64,000 nucleotides of DNA, from the NCBI RefSeq assembly GCF_932276165.1, contig NC_063998.1:4228501-4292500 (forward strand), given 5' to 3'. A program made the translations under genes and the position numbers. Every line of letters begins with the position of its first letter. Positions within the stretch are counted from its first letter, which is position 1. The stretch is from Plutella xylostella (lineage: Eukaryota > Arthropoda > Insecta > Lepidoptera > Plutellidae). The notes under the pieces were generated by a model. That model saw only the letters and a list, made by a program, of their open reading frames with translations. It made no database searches and was not told where the DNA came from. Positions 1 through 13,000 of this stretch are shown here, piece after piece.

Positions 1-1009
1 GTCATTTTATTAGTTTAATACTTTTTCATGTAGCTTATATCTACATATTCCATATAAAATGAATGGCAGCTACGGGTATATAAAAACAAAATAAATAGGG
101 AGACATAAAACGATCGATTATTATTATGATTAGAAACTACACATAAATGCCACAGTAATACTAATGTGATCGTACTATGTCACACTAACAGTATACTAAA
201 CAATTAAACATGTGTTTAAATATACGCCTCACTCTGAAGATAAATATCTAATAGAAATAACACGGAATAGACAATTTTGAAGTGCTTTTGCAATTAAGTA
301 CCTACTACTTACATACAGTCTGTTAAATAAAATGTGATGCGTAGATTTTAAAGTACAGTAATTTTATATGATAGCTGAACACATTATGCAACGAATATAA
401 AATAACACAATTTGTGACTCAAGCGCAAGTATTTAATACCGATATTCATAATCAAGTATATTACGATCTGACTGGAATATATTAGATATAAATGTTATAA
501 GTAATTAAGAAGTGAGAAAATATCACACATATTTTTTGGTCACAAAACCCTCGTATAAAATGTTTTTTTTTTAAATATGTTAAGGTCAAGTTTAACAAAA
601 CAACATACAGCAGTTCTCTAGTAATAAAAATATAGTAAATAAGAGGTTTTCCACGTGTAAATATTAGGCCTGCTGGTTTTGCAGATTACACAGATGATAT
701 TTCAACATTAGACATTTACTTACATACATCAATAAAATTTACTTAATTATGTGTATGTATTAAGTGTATCAACATAAAAAAATATTTGTTTTAGCCCAAG
801 TTTTAGATGATGTTTTAAAAATCAAATGTTCCACGGGCAATAACTTTTACTGCGAACTAAACAACTTAAAAATACCTTTCTTATACGTTCAGCAAATACG
901 GAATAACTTGCATAGTAAAAAAAATATAAATAAATAAAGCAGAAATCCTGTATTTCCAGTGAGTGACCGTTAAATTCGCTGCTAATACTTGTCATGGTAA
1001 ATCAGCCGT
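1..1009. other. Downstream flank / probable 3' UTR of GCP60
   Basis: This AT-rich stretch lies downstream of the GCP60 stop codon on the minus strand. I see no exon, RNA gene or clear mobile element in it. A minus-strand AATAAA (TTTATT at about 6-11) is the only good polyadenylation signal, so the 3' UTR may cover most of it. That is inference. Confidence 0.4.
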
Positions 1010-4000
1010 TTACTGTGTGTAGTATACCTTGTAGTACAATGTTTTGGATCTCCACAGGCTGTATGTGTTGTCGAACTTCAGTAGGTAGACTCCTTCGCCG
1101 GGGTATGTGTGTGATCCTGCGTATACCTGTCAACAAATATACAAGATTACAAGATGTTATATCGGAGCGCGAGGTGTAAGTGAAACAAAGAGGAATAGCA
1201 AACTGAATGTATTAGTCAAGGAAAGGGTAATATATCGGGCGCAGCCACATACGTTTAGATACTGCAGTAAATACTTATAGCACATCCTTCTCTCATAGTG
1301 GGATATCATCGGGAACAACCTCACTTATAATACAGATAGTAAACACAAACACGCAACTTTGTGCACGACAAATGTGTTCGTAGGCCTATGTTTCGTAGTT
1401 TAGAGGGCATAATGGCTACAATACGTTGCGTACATACAATCAGTCTGTCCCTGCCTTTATTGTTCGTCGAATCTGTCAGTGCCCCGTGTACTCTGTGTTC
1501 ACAGTAGCTAGTGACTAGTCTGTGTGCTCACCTCGGTGTGGCAGTCGCGGCGGTAGATGGGCACGACGGCGGACACGGGCGGCCGGCTCGCGTTGTACTC
1601 TGTGTTCACAGTAGCTAGTGACTAGTCTGTGTGCCTCACCTCGGCGTGGCAGTCGCGGCGGTAGATGGGCACGACGGCGGACACGGGCGGCCGGCTCGCG
1701 TTGTACTCTGTGTTCACAGTAGCTAGTGACTAGTCTGTGTACCTCGGCGTGGCAGTCGCGGCGGTAGATGGGCACGACGGCGGACACGGGCGGCCGGCTC
1801 GCGTTGTACTCTGTGTTCACAGTAGCTAGTGACTAGTCTGTGTGCCTCACCTCGGCGTGGCAGTCGCGGCGGTAGATGGGCACGACGGCGGACACGGGCG
1901 GCCGGCTCGCGTTGTACTCTGTGTTCACAGTAGCTAGTGACTAGTCTGTGTGACTCACCTCGGCGTGGCAGTCGCGGCGGTAGATGGGCACGACGGCGGA
2001 CACGGGCGGCCGGCTCGCGTTGTACTCTGTGTTCACAGTAGCTAGTGACTAGTCTGTGTGCCTCACCTCGGCGTGGCAGTCGCGGCGGTAGATGGGCACG
2101 ACGGCGGACACGGGCGGGCGGCTCGCGTTGTACTCTGTGTTCACAGTAGCTAGTGACTAGTCTGTGTGCCTCACCTCGGCGTGGCAGTCGCGGCGGTAGA
2201 TGGGCACGACGGCGGACACGGGCGGCCGGCTCGCGTTGTACTCTGTGTTCACAGTAGCTAGTGACTAGTCTGTGTACCTCGGCGTGGCAGTCGCGGCGGT
2301 AGATGGGCACGACGGCGGACACGGGCGGGCGGCTCGCGTTGTACTCTGTGTTCACAGTAGCTAGTGACTAGTCTGTGTACCTCGGCGTGGCAGTCGCGGC
2401 GGTAGATGGGCACGACGGCGGACACGGGCGGGCGGCTCGCGTTGTACTCTGTGTTCACAGTAGCTAGTGACTAGTCTGTGTGCCTCACCTCGGTGTGGCA
2501 GTCGCGGCGGTAGATGGGCACGACGGCGGACACGGGCGGGCGGCTCGCGTTGTACTCTGTGTTCACAGTAGCTAGTGACTAGTCTGTGTGCCTCACCTCG
2601 GCGTGGCAGTCGCGGCGGTAGATGGGCACGACGGCGGACACGGGCGGCCGGCTCGCGTTGTACTCTGTGTTCACAGTAGCTAGTGACTAGTCTGTGTACC
2701 TCGGCGTGGCAGTCGCGGCGGTAGATGGGCACGACGGCGGACACGGGCGGGCGGCTCGCGTTGTACTCTGTGTTCACAGTAGCTAGTGACTAGTCTGTGT
2801 GCTCACCTCGGCGTGGCAGTCGCGGCGGTAGATGGGCACGACGGCGGACACGGGCGGCCGGCTCGCGTTGTACTCTGTGTTCACAGTAGCTAGTGACTAG
2901 TCTGTGTGCCTCACCTCGGTGTGGCAGTCGCGGCGGTAGATGGGCACGACGGCGGACACGGGCGGCCGGCTCGCGTTGTACTCTGTGTTCACAGTAGCTA
3001 GTGACTAGTCTGTGTGCCTCACCTCGGTGTGGCAGTCGCGGCGGTAGATGGGCACGACGGCGGACACGGGCGGCCGGCTCGCGTTGTACTCTGTGTTCAC
3101 AGTAGCTAGTGACTAGTCTGTGTGCCTCACCTTGGTGTGGCAGTCGCGGCGGTAGATGGGCACGACGGCGGACACGGGCGGCCGGCTCGCGTTGTACTCT
3201 GTGTTCACAGTAGCTAGTGACTAGTCTGTGTGCCTCACCTCGGTGTGGCAGTCGCGGCGGTAGATGGGCACGACGGCGGACACGGGCGGCCGGCTCGCGG
3301 TCAGCGCGCTGCTCTCGCGCGAGTGCGGGCCCGTCTCCGGGTCGCTGCTCGCGTTGTACTCTGTGGGGACACAGATTAGAAATTTTAGTTATTCATCAAA
3401 ACTTATTCCTACTAGAAAGTTAAAGTAACTATAAACATTCCGTATGTTATAAAAAAAATGTTTCCATGTCTATTTGAACAATTTGTTCAGGTTTTTTGCT
3501 TTACTTATGTATTTGTAACGAGCCGTTACAAACCAACCGTCCGACACACCTACCCTCACACCGCAGCCACAAGAGCGCCCGGCGTGTGCGAGACGAGGCG
3601 GGGCACCACACAGACGACTCCGGAGAATACAAGGGGCGCGGGGCGACCCGCCTATAAATAGCCGCCGGACCGCCGCTAGAGCACCATTCGCCACCTCCTA
3701 TTCCGACGAGTGATCATTCCGTTCCCGAGATCCCTCCCCGCACCCATATCTATTCAAGTAATCTATTCACGCACACTAATCTCACAACACCGGTCTCCCC
3801 GCGAGGTAGGTTGCTCAACGGACCGAGGTCTCTCGGATATATGGATGCCTGGGGTGCCTAGTTTAAAGCATCCGTATACCCGACTAGACCCGACACAGTG
3901 GGCTGCCTAATTAGCGGACCGAGGTCCCCCGGATACGTACATGGATGCCTGGGTTGCCTAGTTTAAAGCATCTGTGTAAGTACCGAACTATACAATCACC

Positions 4001-7000
4001 AAACACACACCGGCCTTCAGCCACATTCTTGTCGACACAAATACACTCCACAAACCCTGGAACAAGTCCACACGCACCACCGATATTCGCCCGACCTCCT
4101 GTACCCTGTATCCTTCCCCTTATTAAGATAGGAACATCCGCGTAGGCCCCTTCAGGGCCCGACCAATATAAATATCAATAATCGTGATAAGTATTTGTGC
4201 ATTTGTGTAGTGTGTTAATATTAAGTACGTAAGCTGTAAGTACCTTAGATATATAAGTTAACTTGATTGTAAATAAAGCGGGTCCAGTGCCGCCTCAATT
4301 GTGTTACACTAATTAATCGGCTTTATTAATTCTCACCCCGTACACCTACCGAGGTTATTTCTCTCCAGGGGCCTCAGGATCAAGATCAGGATAATTAGGA
4401 CCGCTTCACGGTCATTGTAGATCCCCCAGGCGACCAGGCACTCCTTCAGAGGCCGGCGTCAAGCTGAGCTAGTCTAAGACCGCTTCCCGGTACATATTAA
4501 TTGAGAGTTATTAGGTAGGTACCAGCCCTAAGCACTAGGGACGTTAGTCATAAGGGTAAATATCACATTACAATATAGCACCCAACCCCTACTCTCGGGG
4601 AAGGCCAGGCAGGTCGATTCGCCCAGGGGTCGCTCCCCGGTGATCCAGACCAGCTCCTGCCGAGCTGCTACATTACATTTGGCGCCCAACGAAAAATCCA
4701 CATATTCTCATTAATATCTAATACTATTTAGCCCCCCGTAATAACACGTAATTCACTAGAAATAACCAACCGACTGACTAACCGTTCAACTTAAATATCT
4801 ACCCGTAATCATTCTAAAAATAGACCGACAACCGACCGACCGACCCCGTTTCACAAAAATTACAATTCAAAAGTAAAGAGCAAATAAAATTTTGTTGGTC
4901 ATTTTTATTTAAGTTGTAGTAACCGATTGCAAACTGGCCCCGTTTTATATTAGGTAAATATACAGCATCAAATGCCAACTTCTTGGATTTATAACCTTAG
5001 TAAAGAGGAATTAATAAGGGAAAGTAGGGAAAGGAAGCTACCGACCGTAAATTTAACCGTTGACAAGCTGAGGAAGCAGCTGTCCGACCACATCAGAGAA
5101 GAAGAGGAGGAGACCTTCGAGATGACATCTGAAGACCAGACCAGAACCGTGAGCCAGCTGAACCTGTCATCCATCGTGAGGGAATGGAATATATCGTTCG
5201 ACACCGCATGCGACCCGGTTGAGTTCATCGAGCGTTTGGATGAACTGACGTCATCAGGTGACGTCCCGCAGGACCGATTACTCCAGGTACTACCTAAAGT
5301 ACTAAGAGGTAAACCGCTGTTATGGTACAGGAACAACTCTGACAACTGGAAAAAGTGGGAAGACTTCCTAAAAGAATTCAAACTATTCTACTACCCGGCG
5401 GGATACGAAAAGAACCTGCTCGAGATGATCATCGCACGAAAACAACACTACCGTGAATCTTTCGTCGATTACCTGACCGACATACAGACCCTGATGAGAA
5501 GGTACGGAAAAATGACCAAAACGGAAAAAGAAGAAAGAATATACGAGAACATGACCGCGAGTTACAAGTACTACATCAAAAAGCAAGACTTCACCAGCCT
5601 CGGGGAATTAATAAGACAGGCAGCCGAGTACGAGCAGATCACAGAAGAATCCTCATCTCAACAGTGGAACCACCGACCAGACCGACACCGCCAGACACCG
5701 AAAAGTCATCCAGAAACGTCACCAGAACCTCGTAAAATTCACGAAAAATACGACAAGACCACATGCTGTTGGAACTGCGGCAAAGCAGGCCACTCACACA
5801 AGGAATGCCGGGGCAGGCAAGTACTGTTCTGTAGCCAATGCGGAGTCCTCGGGAGACTAACGCGCAACTGCTGCAGAAGAGAAACCAAGTTCGGAGACAC
5901 GAACATAACTGCCGAAGAAAACCGACCGGAACAACGAATTTTCGAAGACGTGAAAATAGGTAAAATCACATACCGAGCGTTAGTTGATACAGGCTCCACC
6001 AGATCATACATCAGTAGAAACATTTATGAAGAGAACTCGACAAACGCCGACACAGAAAAAGTCACAGGGATGCGAGTAACCGTCGCAGATGGCAGAGTCA
6101 TGGACGTGAAACTCAAAATAGATCCAGAAATCGAGATACGGCAGAGAAAATTAACACACGAACTCTTCGTGCTACCAGCTTATTCACCGCCAAACCTAGT
6201 TATCATAGGTATAGACCTACTAAGAAAAGCAGGAGCCACAATAGTCTGGAACAACAATACCGAAAATACACCGAAAGTCACCGAAGTCGTCACAAATGAT
6301 TCAACACCACCGAATAATAATATAATCAACGGCCCAATAAAGACAAAATCCCGCAAGCATAAGAAAAAACCTAAGCAACAACATCCACCAAGATATCCCG
6401 ACACAGCTTCAATCCAGGAAAGAAAAGAATGGTTCGAGAGGAAAATGACCGAAACCCGAAAATCACCTCAAAATGACCCAACATTCGCAATTAAAAACGG
6501 CTCACTCCAAAAACGAATTGTAAATCCGGCGTACGGGGTCAAGATCAATGCACAATCGCAGTGGAAATTATGCGTTCCGACACTGAAGAGAAGGTCGATT
6601 ATCGAACAACACCTTAATGAACCGACAACAACAGGCTACGTGACCACGGGAAAAATCCTAAAAAGCATTGCCGAAACATATTATTGGCCCGGGATGTACA
6701 AAGATGTTCTTCATCACATGAAAAAGTACAAAGAACGCCTAAAATCATTGTCATCAAACTCGCCGCAACCGTATTCCACCGAACCGAAGCAATAAGATAC
6801 CTACCGATGACGTCATCACCCATCGCCAGATGTGCCTAGCCGCGGTACTCATGCGATGCCGAACGAACCGATTATTCCAAACCTACCCTCAATCATCAAC
6901 ATAATGAAGATTGAAGTGGCTCTAGTGGGCTAGTAATTTATGTAGTACCTAAGTAGGTATTGTTAAACCATAGTTAAAAATAAACTTTATACTAATATGT

Positions 7001-10000
7001 TTATACTTTCATCACCTTACAAATGTATTTATTATAGATATAAAACTTATTGTTATTTACCAAACCTACCTTGTTTGTAAACTTTAAATGGCTAGAGCCG
7101 TAAAAAGTGTATAAGATAACATTATAATATAGTATAATTATATAAGTTGTACTATATGTTAAATAATTTTTATATTTAATAAAGAATTTTGAAAATCAAA
7201 AATCAAATCAATGAAGATTGAAGACAAATAGCCGTAAAAAGTTAAAACATTTGTATATTTATGACCTAGTCATTCCGTACCGTACCGTAAAATTTTTATT
7301 ACGTTTAATTTGTAATTTAATTATAAATATACAACTGAAAAACCGCAATCTATATTAAAAATATAGAAATAGGTAAAAATGTAAACGCAAATGCACACAT
7401 TTTACATCGTCCGTCCGTAGTATAAATGATATAAGTAAATAATAGACACACAGACATGTTAAACGTATAACATCCACCTTATTGCATCAAAGTCGCAAGT
7501 AAAATTTTGCTCAGACTTAGAATAAAGATTGTAAATTTTTGAACGCAGCCCAATACGTTACTCTGTGAACGTACACAGGTTAGAATTTTAGTTGTCAAGT
7601 CAATGTCAAGTGTCAAACCGACCGAGTAAATTTCAGCGCAAGGGCACATGCCGTATACATTTTAATTTATTTGATATGTAAACAATTTAAAACCGTAAAG
7701 CTGAAACCGTATACCTAATGTAATTAACAGGAAAATGTATATCAGTACACAATAAGTTATATACACATAGCCTACAATGTAAGTAAAACCAACCATCCAT
7801 GCATTTTATCCTTGCTCATGTTTTGAAAAAAAACAAAATATTCACATTTTTTATGTAGAAAAGAATCCCGAATATAATATACCGTTCCCGTCCGAACTTA
7901 CCGGCACCAAGCAGGGATGAAATGCTCATGGACAATACCGTGTAACTTTTTTTTTACCAAAGCTAATATTATACTGTGTAAAATTAACCTGATATAAATA
8001 TCTAAGTAAATAAAATATATCCTGAATCCAGATGATAAAGTAAGAACCCGTTTGTAAACAAATGCACCAGTACATGCACCGTTCTCTTAATTTTTCCTTG
8101 TAGGTATCTACATGACCTGTGAATTTTTACCAGGTAAAAATTCTTCTGCTGAGGAGGGAGAATGTAACGAGCCGTTACAAACCAACCGTCCGACACACCT
8201 ACCCTCACACCGCAGCCACAAGAGCGCCCGGCGTGTGCGAGACGAGGCGGGGCACCACACAGACGACTCCGGAGAATACAAGGGGCGCGGGGCGACCCGC
8301 CTATAAATAGCCGCCGGACCGCCGCTAGAGCACCATTCGCCACCTCCTATTCCGACGAGTGATCATTCCGTTCCCGAGATCCCTCCCCGCACCCATATCT
8401 ATTCAAGTAATCTATTCACGCACACTAATCTCACAACACCGGTCTCCCCGCGAGGTAGGTTGCTCAACGGACCGAGGTCTCTCGGATATATGGATGCCTG
8501 GGGTGCCTAGTTTAAAGCATCCGTATACCCGACTAGACCCGACACAGTGGGCTGCCTAATTAGCGGACCGAGGTCCCCCGGATACGTACATGGATGCCTG
8601 GGTTGCCTAGTTTAAAGCATCTGTGTAAGTACCGAACTATACAATCACCGAACACACACCGGCCTTCAGCCACATTCTTGTCGACACAAATACACTCCAC
8701 AAACCCTGGAACAAGTCCACACGCACCACCGATATTCGCCCGACCTCCTGTACCCTGTATCCTTCCCCTTATTAAGATAGGAACATCCGCGTAGGCCCCT
8801 TCAGGGCCCGACCAATATAAATATCAATAATCGTGATAAGTATTTGTGCATTTGTGTAGTGTGTTAATATTAAGTACGTAAGCTGTAAGTACCTTAGATA
8901 TATAAGTTAACTTGATTGTAAATAAAGCGGGTCCAGTGCCGCCTCAATTGTGTTACACTAATTAATCGGCTTTATTAATTCTCACCCCGTACACCTACCG
9001 AGGTTATTTCCCTCCAGGGGCCTCAGGATCAAGATCAGGATAATTAGGACCGCTTCACGGTCATTGTAGATCCCCCAGGCGACCAGGCACTCCTTCAGAG
9101 GCCGGCGTCAAGCTGAGCTAGTCTAAGACCGCTTCCCGGTACATATTAATTGAGAGTTATTAGGTAGGTACCAGCCCTAAGCACTAGGGACGTTAGTCAT
9201 AAGGGTAAATATCACATTACAATATAGCACCCAACCCCTACTCTCGGGGAAGGCCAGGCAGGTCGATTCGCCCAGGGGTCGCTCCCCGGTGATCCAGACC
9301 AGCTCCTGCCGAGCTGCTACATTACATATTGAATCTATTATGTCTCACTGCTGGGTAAAGATCTCTCGGTGGGTCTACCACCTTAAATACATAATTGAAT
9401 CTCTCGGTGGGTCTTCCACCTTAAATACATAATTGAATACATAAGTAAAGCAAATTATGTATTTAAGGTGGAAGACCCACCGAGAGATCTTTACCCAGCA
9501 GTGAGACATAATAGATTCAAAAAAATATTAATTGATCACTTAAGACGTATCAAAAGTTTTCCGTCGCGCTCGCTCTTGAGGCTGCGCGATGTGAGTGAAC
9601 GCGATGCAAAACTTTTGTCACGTCTTAATTGCGCCCCGTGCTAGCCCTCAGATAAAGCTATCAAAACCTCTGAAGTTCCATTAAGTTCACCGAATGGCCA
9701 TATTTGCAAAAGACCGTATAACTTCAAAACAGTGTCCATACCCTCATCTCCGTATCCGTCATCATCACCGTCCTCATCATCATCGCTCTCCGACACGTGG
9801 ATGGTGACCTCGCTGGTCGCGGACTTGCTCCACTCGAAGAACAGACCGAACCCTGGAATATAAATACATAGATATATACTGAGTACTGTTATTTTGTAAA
9901 CCAAGAAATAAATAAAAAAATCGTTACAACTTAATTAGGTGTAAGCGATCTCGCAGACAACCTTTGGATGGACGGATTAAAAGAGACAAAAATAATAGGG

Positions 10001-13000
10001 TACAGTAACAATGATTAGTATTACCTATAGTTAACAATACAACATGTATAAGAGTATTGTGTCTTTTCATATTAATGGTAATTTGGCACGATAGAAATCA
10101 GAGATCTTGTCGGATTTAAAGTGGTAGTGTACATCGCATAGTGATTTTCGTAGAAGAGCGTTAGACATTATTAATATTTGAGCTGAATAAATTATTATTT
10201 ATATGCCGAAGAACCGATAACCGTTGTGGTAGGACCGATAAAGGAGTTCTCGAGTGGAGACCACGAACAGGCAAACGCAGCGTGGGACGCCCTCCTGCCC
10301 GCTGGACCGTCGACCTTAGGCGGGTAGCCAGTGGTGGCTGGATGAGGAGGGCCGAGGACCGAGTGTTGTGGCGCTCTTTGAGAGATGCCTAGGTCCTGCA
10401 GTGGCTGATTATGATGATGATGATGATGATGATTCACTCACTCACTCCATCTGTCATTCACTCACTGACTCCCTCTTTCATCCCCTCACTAACCTTTATC
10501 ATAATGGTCGGTAGCGAACTCCCAGCACAGACACGTGGCCTTCTCATGTGTCGGCACTCTCAGTGTGACGGTCTCCCCGTGACCTAGTCAGCATAAACTA
10601 AGCCATTCACTCCCTCTTTCATTCATTCACTCACTCCATCTTTCATTCGCTCTATCACTCCCTGGTTCATTCACTCAGTAACTAACCTATATCATAATGG
10701 TCGGTAGCGAACTCCCAGCACAGACACGTGGCCTTCTCGTGTGTCGGCACCCTCAGTGTGACGGTCTCCCCGTGGCCCACAGTCAGCTGGCCGCCGCCCG
10801 CTCGCGCCGACTGCTTGAAGTGGGCCACGTCGGGCCGCGTCCACATACGAGCTTCTTCCACGGGCGGGAAGCCGTCTGAAAACGGAGGTAGAGGTGAGGT
10901 AACGTTTATTTGGAATACAGACGGCAACAACGAAGAAATACAGACTATAATATAATAAATACGATAGAAATTGGACATGTCAGCCATCTATATAAGCAGA
11001 CGCGTCGGAAATGGAGCTTAGGAGAAATGAAACGATTGTAACAATGTAAATTTTACGCCGCAATGTCGTGGGATAAGTAAGATTTGATTATGCTCTCTTG
11101 CGGGCATTACATTTAGCTAGGTTTTATAGAAGTTTATGGCAACGAAAACTTTCATCATAATTCATACATAATAATATGATGTAAGCCCCATTGTAAATAT
11201 ATACCTTTGCTGTCCAAAAATCGAACCTGGATTAATGAAAGAATAGCCAGCGTTAACCACAGAGCCATGGGTGAATGAATTAAAGTAAACTTACCATCGT
11301 CTGAATCCTCGTCCTCCTTAGCCTCCGCAACGTCCGAAACGTCGGTCACGTCTGTCTTCTCCGAAGTCTGCATTGATCTGAAAGACAGAATAAAAAAACA
11401 TTTTATGGAACTTATCTTTTTCATTACATACATATTTGTAATAGGTACATCGCATCATCACGTCCCCACTCCAAGGGTTTTGTTTACCACGCTGGCCTAC
11501 ATGCGGGTTGGTGGGTCCCAACACAAGCTTGTGCTGAGAGAGTTGTCGGGTAAGTGGGCAACCCGACTGTCAGATGTCTTCAAGCTGCTCGAAGGCCTCT
11601 GATTAGGCTTTACGACTGCTGCCGAAGCAGCAACCGAGACCCACGGCTTAACGTGCCGTGCCGTGCACGGGTACAGCACAGCACAGTGCATGAAAGGTGA
11701 ATCCTTGAGTGAGATATAAACCATGTATGTATCTCATGTATACCTTAAATACGTACGGCGCCTTGAGCAGTCAGCGACTGACAACCTAATCTGACTGGCT
11801 ATACTTTTACCACGGTATGTCACAAAGCCTTGTGTTTGAAAACAACTTCAAAGTTAAATTATAATTATACCGTAACACTTTAAGTTTTATGTATTAGATA
11901 CACATTTTAACTTCTCTAGATATAGCGATAGACTGAACTGAAGAGGCTAGGTTTTATGTAATTGTTTTTAAACGTACAAACATCCACTGATGTATTCATT
12001 ATGCATGTCGTGATAAGCCCGTGGCACTTACAAAGGATCATACTCGGATAACTGGTTGAAAGGTTCTTTTGTGTGCTATTGTCACTTAATAACAATAACA
12101 CTATTAATAGTAATATGGTAGTATAATTATGAAAATAGAAATTATAAGTACTGAGAGAGTATTCTCAATCCTCACAGCCGTTAGATATAAATATTTATAG
12201 TTATTTCAAAAATGGGTTGTAACTCCCACTGCTAATCAATAGTAGGTACCTATAATTATAGTAAACATAAACTTACTTGGAATTGGAATTATCATATATC
12301 GTATCGCCAACTATCTCTGTCTCATTCAGATTACAGTCCTTCTGTGTTTCTTTCTCGGTCTGATTCTCATAATCCTGTGTGGTCTGTAAGTTGGTATTGG
12401 CCAAACGTTGATCGACGGCCAACTGCTGTATGTATTGTTGGTAATGTTGGTCTTGAAGTTGGCGAATGAGGATGGCTTGTTGGTCGAAGTTGCCCGGGTA
12501 TTGTTGTTGCGCGTAATTCAAGAACTGATCGTAGGTTTGTGCGTTAAGTGCGTCCTTTATTCTTTGCCTGCAATGAAGCACTGTATTAGTTAAATGGAAG
12601 TACTGTTAAGTGGTTGCACTGATAAGCTGTTGAGTGCCAGATAAATATTGCAAACACAAACAAGTACAAAGTATTTTGTGTCTAATATAAACTGTATGTC
12701 TGTATGTAGATTTCATTGTATTCTACAATTTCTACATGTGAGTTCTCATTTTTGTCTACACTTTGCAGTAATAACATGCTGTTACAGGGTAGGCTAGTAA
12801 ATATGTTAGTTCGAGAGGGACTTATCTAATTTTAAAAAATTAAACTAAACTAGTGTTATCTGTGGTCATTGAAGTAAATAAATGGTCTAGCAATAGCTTA
12901 CACTTGTTGTTCCTCTGTTTGTTTGATAGTGAGCTGCTTCTCCTCTTCAGCTGTTATTCTGTTCTGTAGTTCTATGTCGGCCATTTTCTCTTCCATTTGC

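Larger units (their letters stand above)
3514..9326 (+). mobile_element. Ty3/gypsy-type LTR retrotransposon, internally deleted, recent insertion
   Basis: Two 1164-bp LTRs (TG...CA ends) flank a 3485-bp internal region. The insertion has a 4-bp target duplication TATT (3510-3513 and 9327-9330). I found only two differences between the LTRs (near 4011/8660 and 4369/9018), so it is young. A primer site TGGCGCCCAACG (4680-4691), fitting the 3' end of tRNA-Lys, follows the left LTR. A purine tract (8151-8162) precedes the right LTR. The single long ORF encodes Gag-protease plus a scrap of integrase; reverse transcriptase, RNase H and the integrase core are absent, so it cannot move on its own. 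It lies in intron 8 of GCP60, opposite to the gene. Confidence 0.95.

Noticed and set aside
1515..2777. Minus-strand ORFs with a 36-residue repeat (HRLVTSYCEHRVQREP)
   Set aside because: They read through the exon copies and their spacers and change frame at a 103-bp unit. The real coding frame is that of GCP60 exon 9.
1505..3300. CRISPR-like direct repeats
   Set aside because: Units are contiguous copies of an exon in an animal gene, with no unique spacers.
3458..4145. Short ORFs in the LTRs (repeated at 8112-8794)
   Set aside because: They occur identically in both LTRs, start upstream of or within promoter sequence and have no recognisable protein.
5383..6404. Minus-strand ORFs across the Gag-protease gene
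   Set aside because: They are antisense shadows of the 607-codon frame and show no domain.
10195..10437. Minus-strand ORF with a His run
   Set aside because: The His run is the antisense of a GAT microsatellite at a LINE tail.
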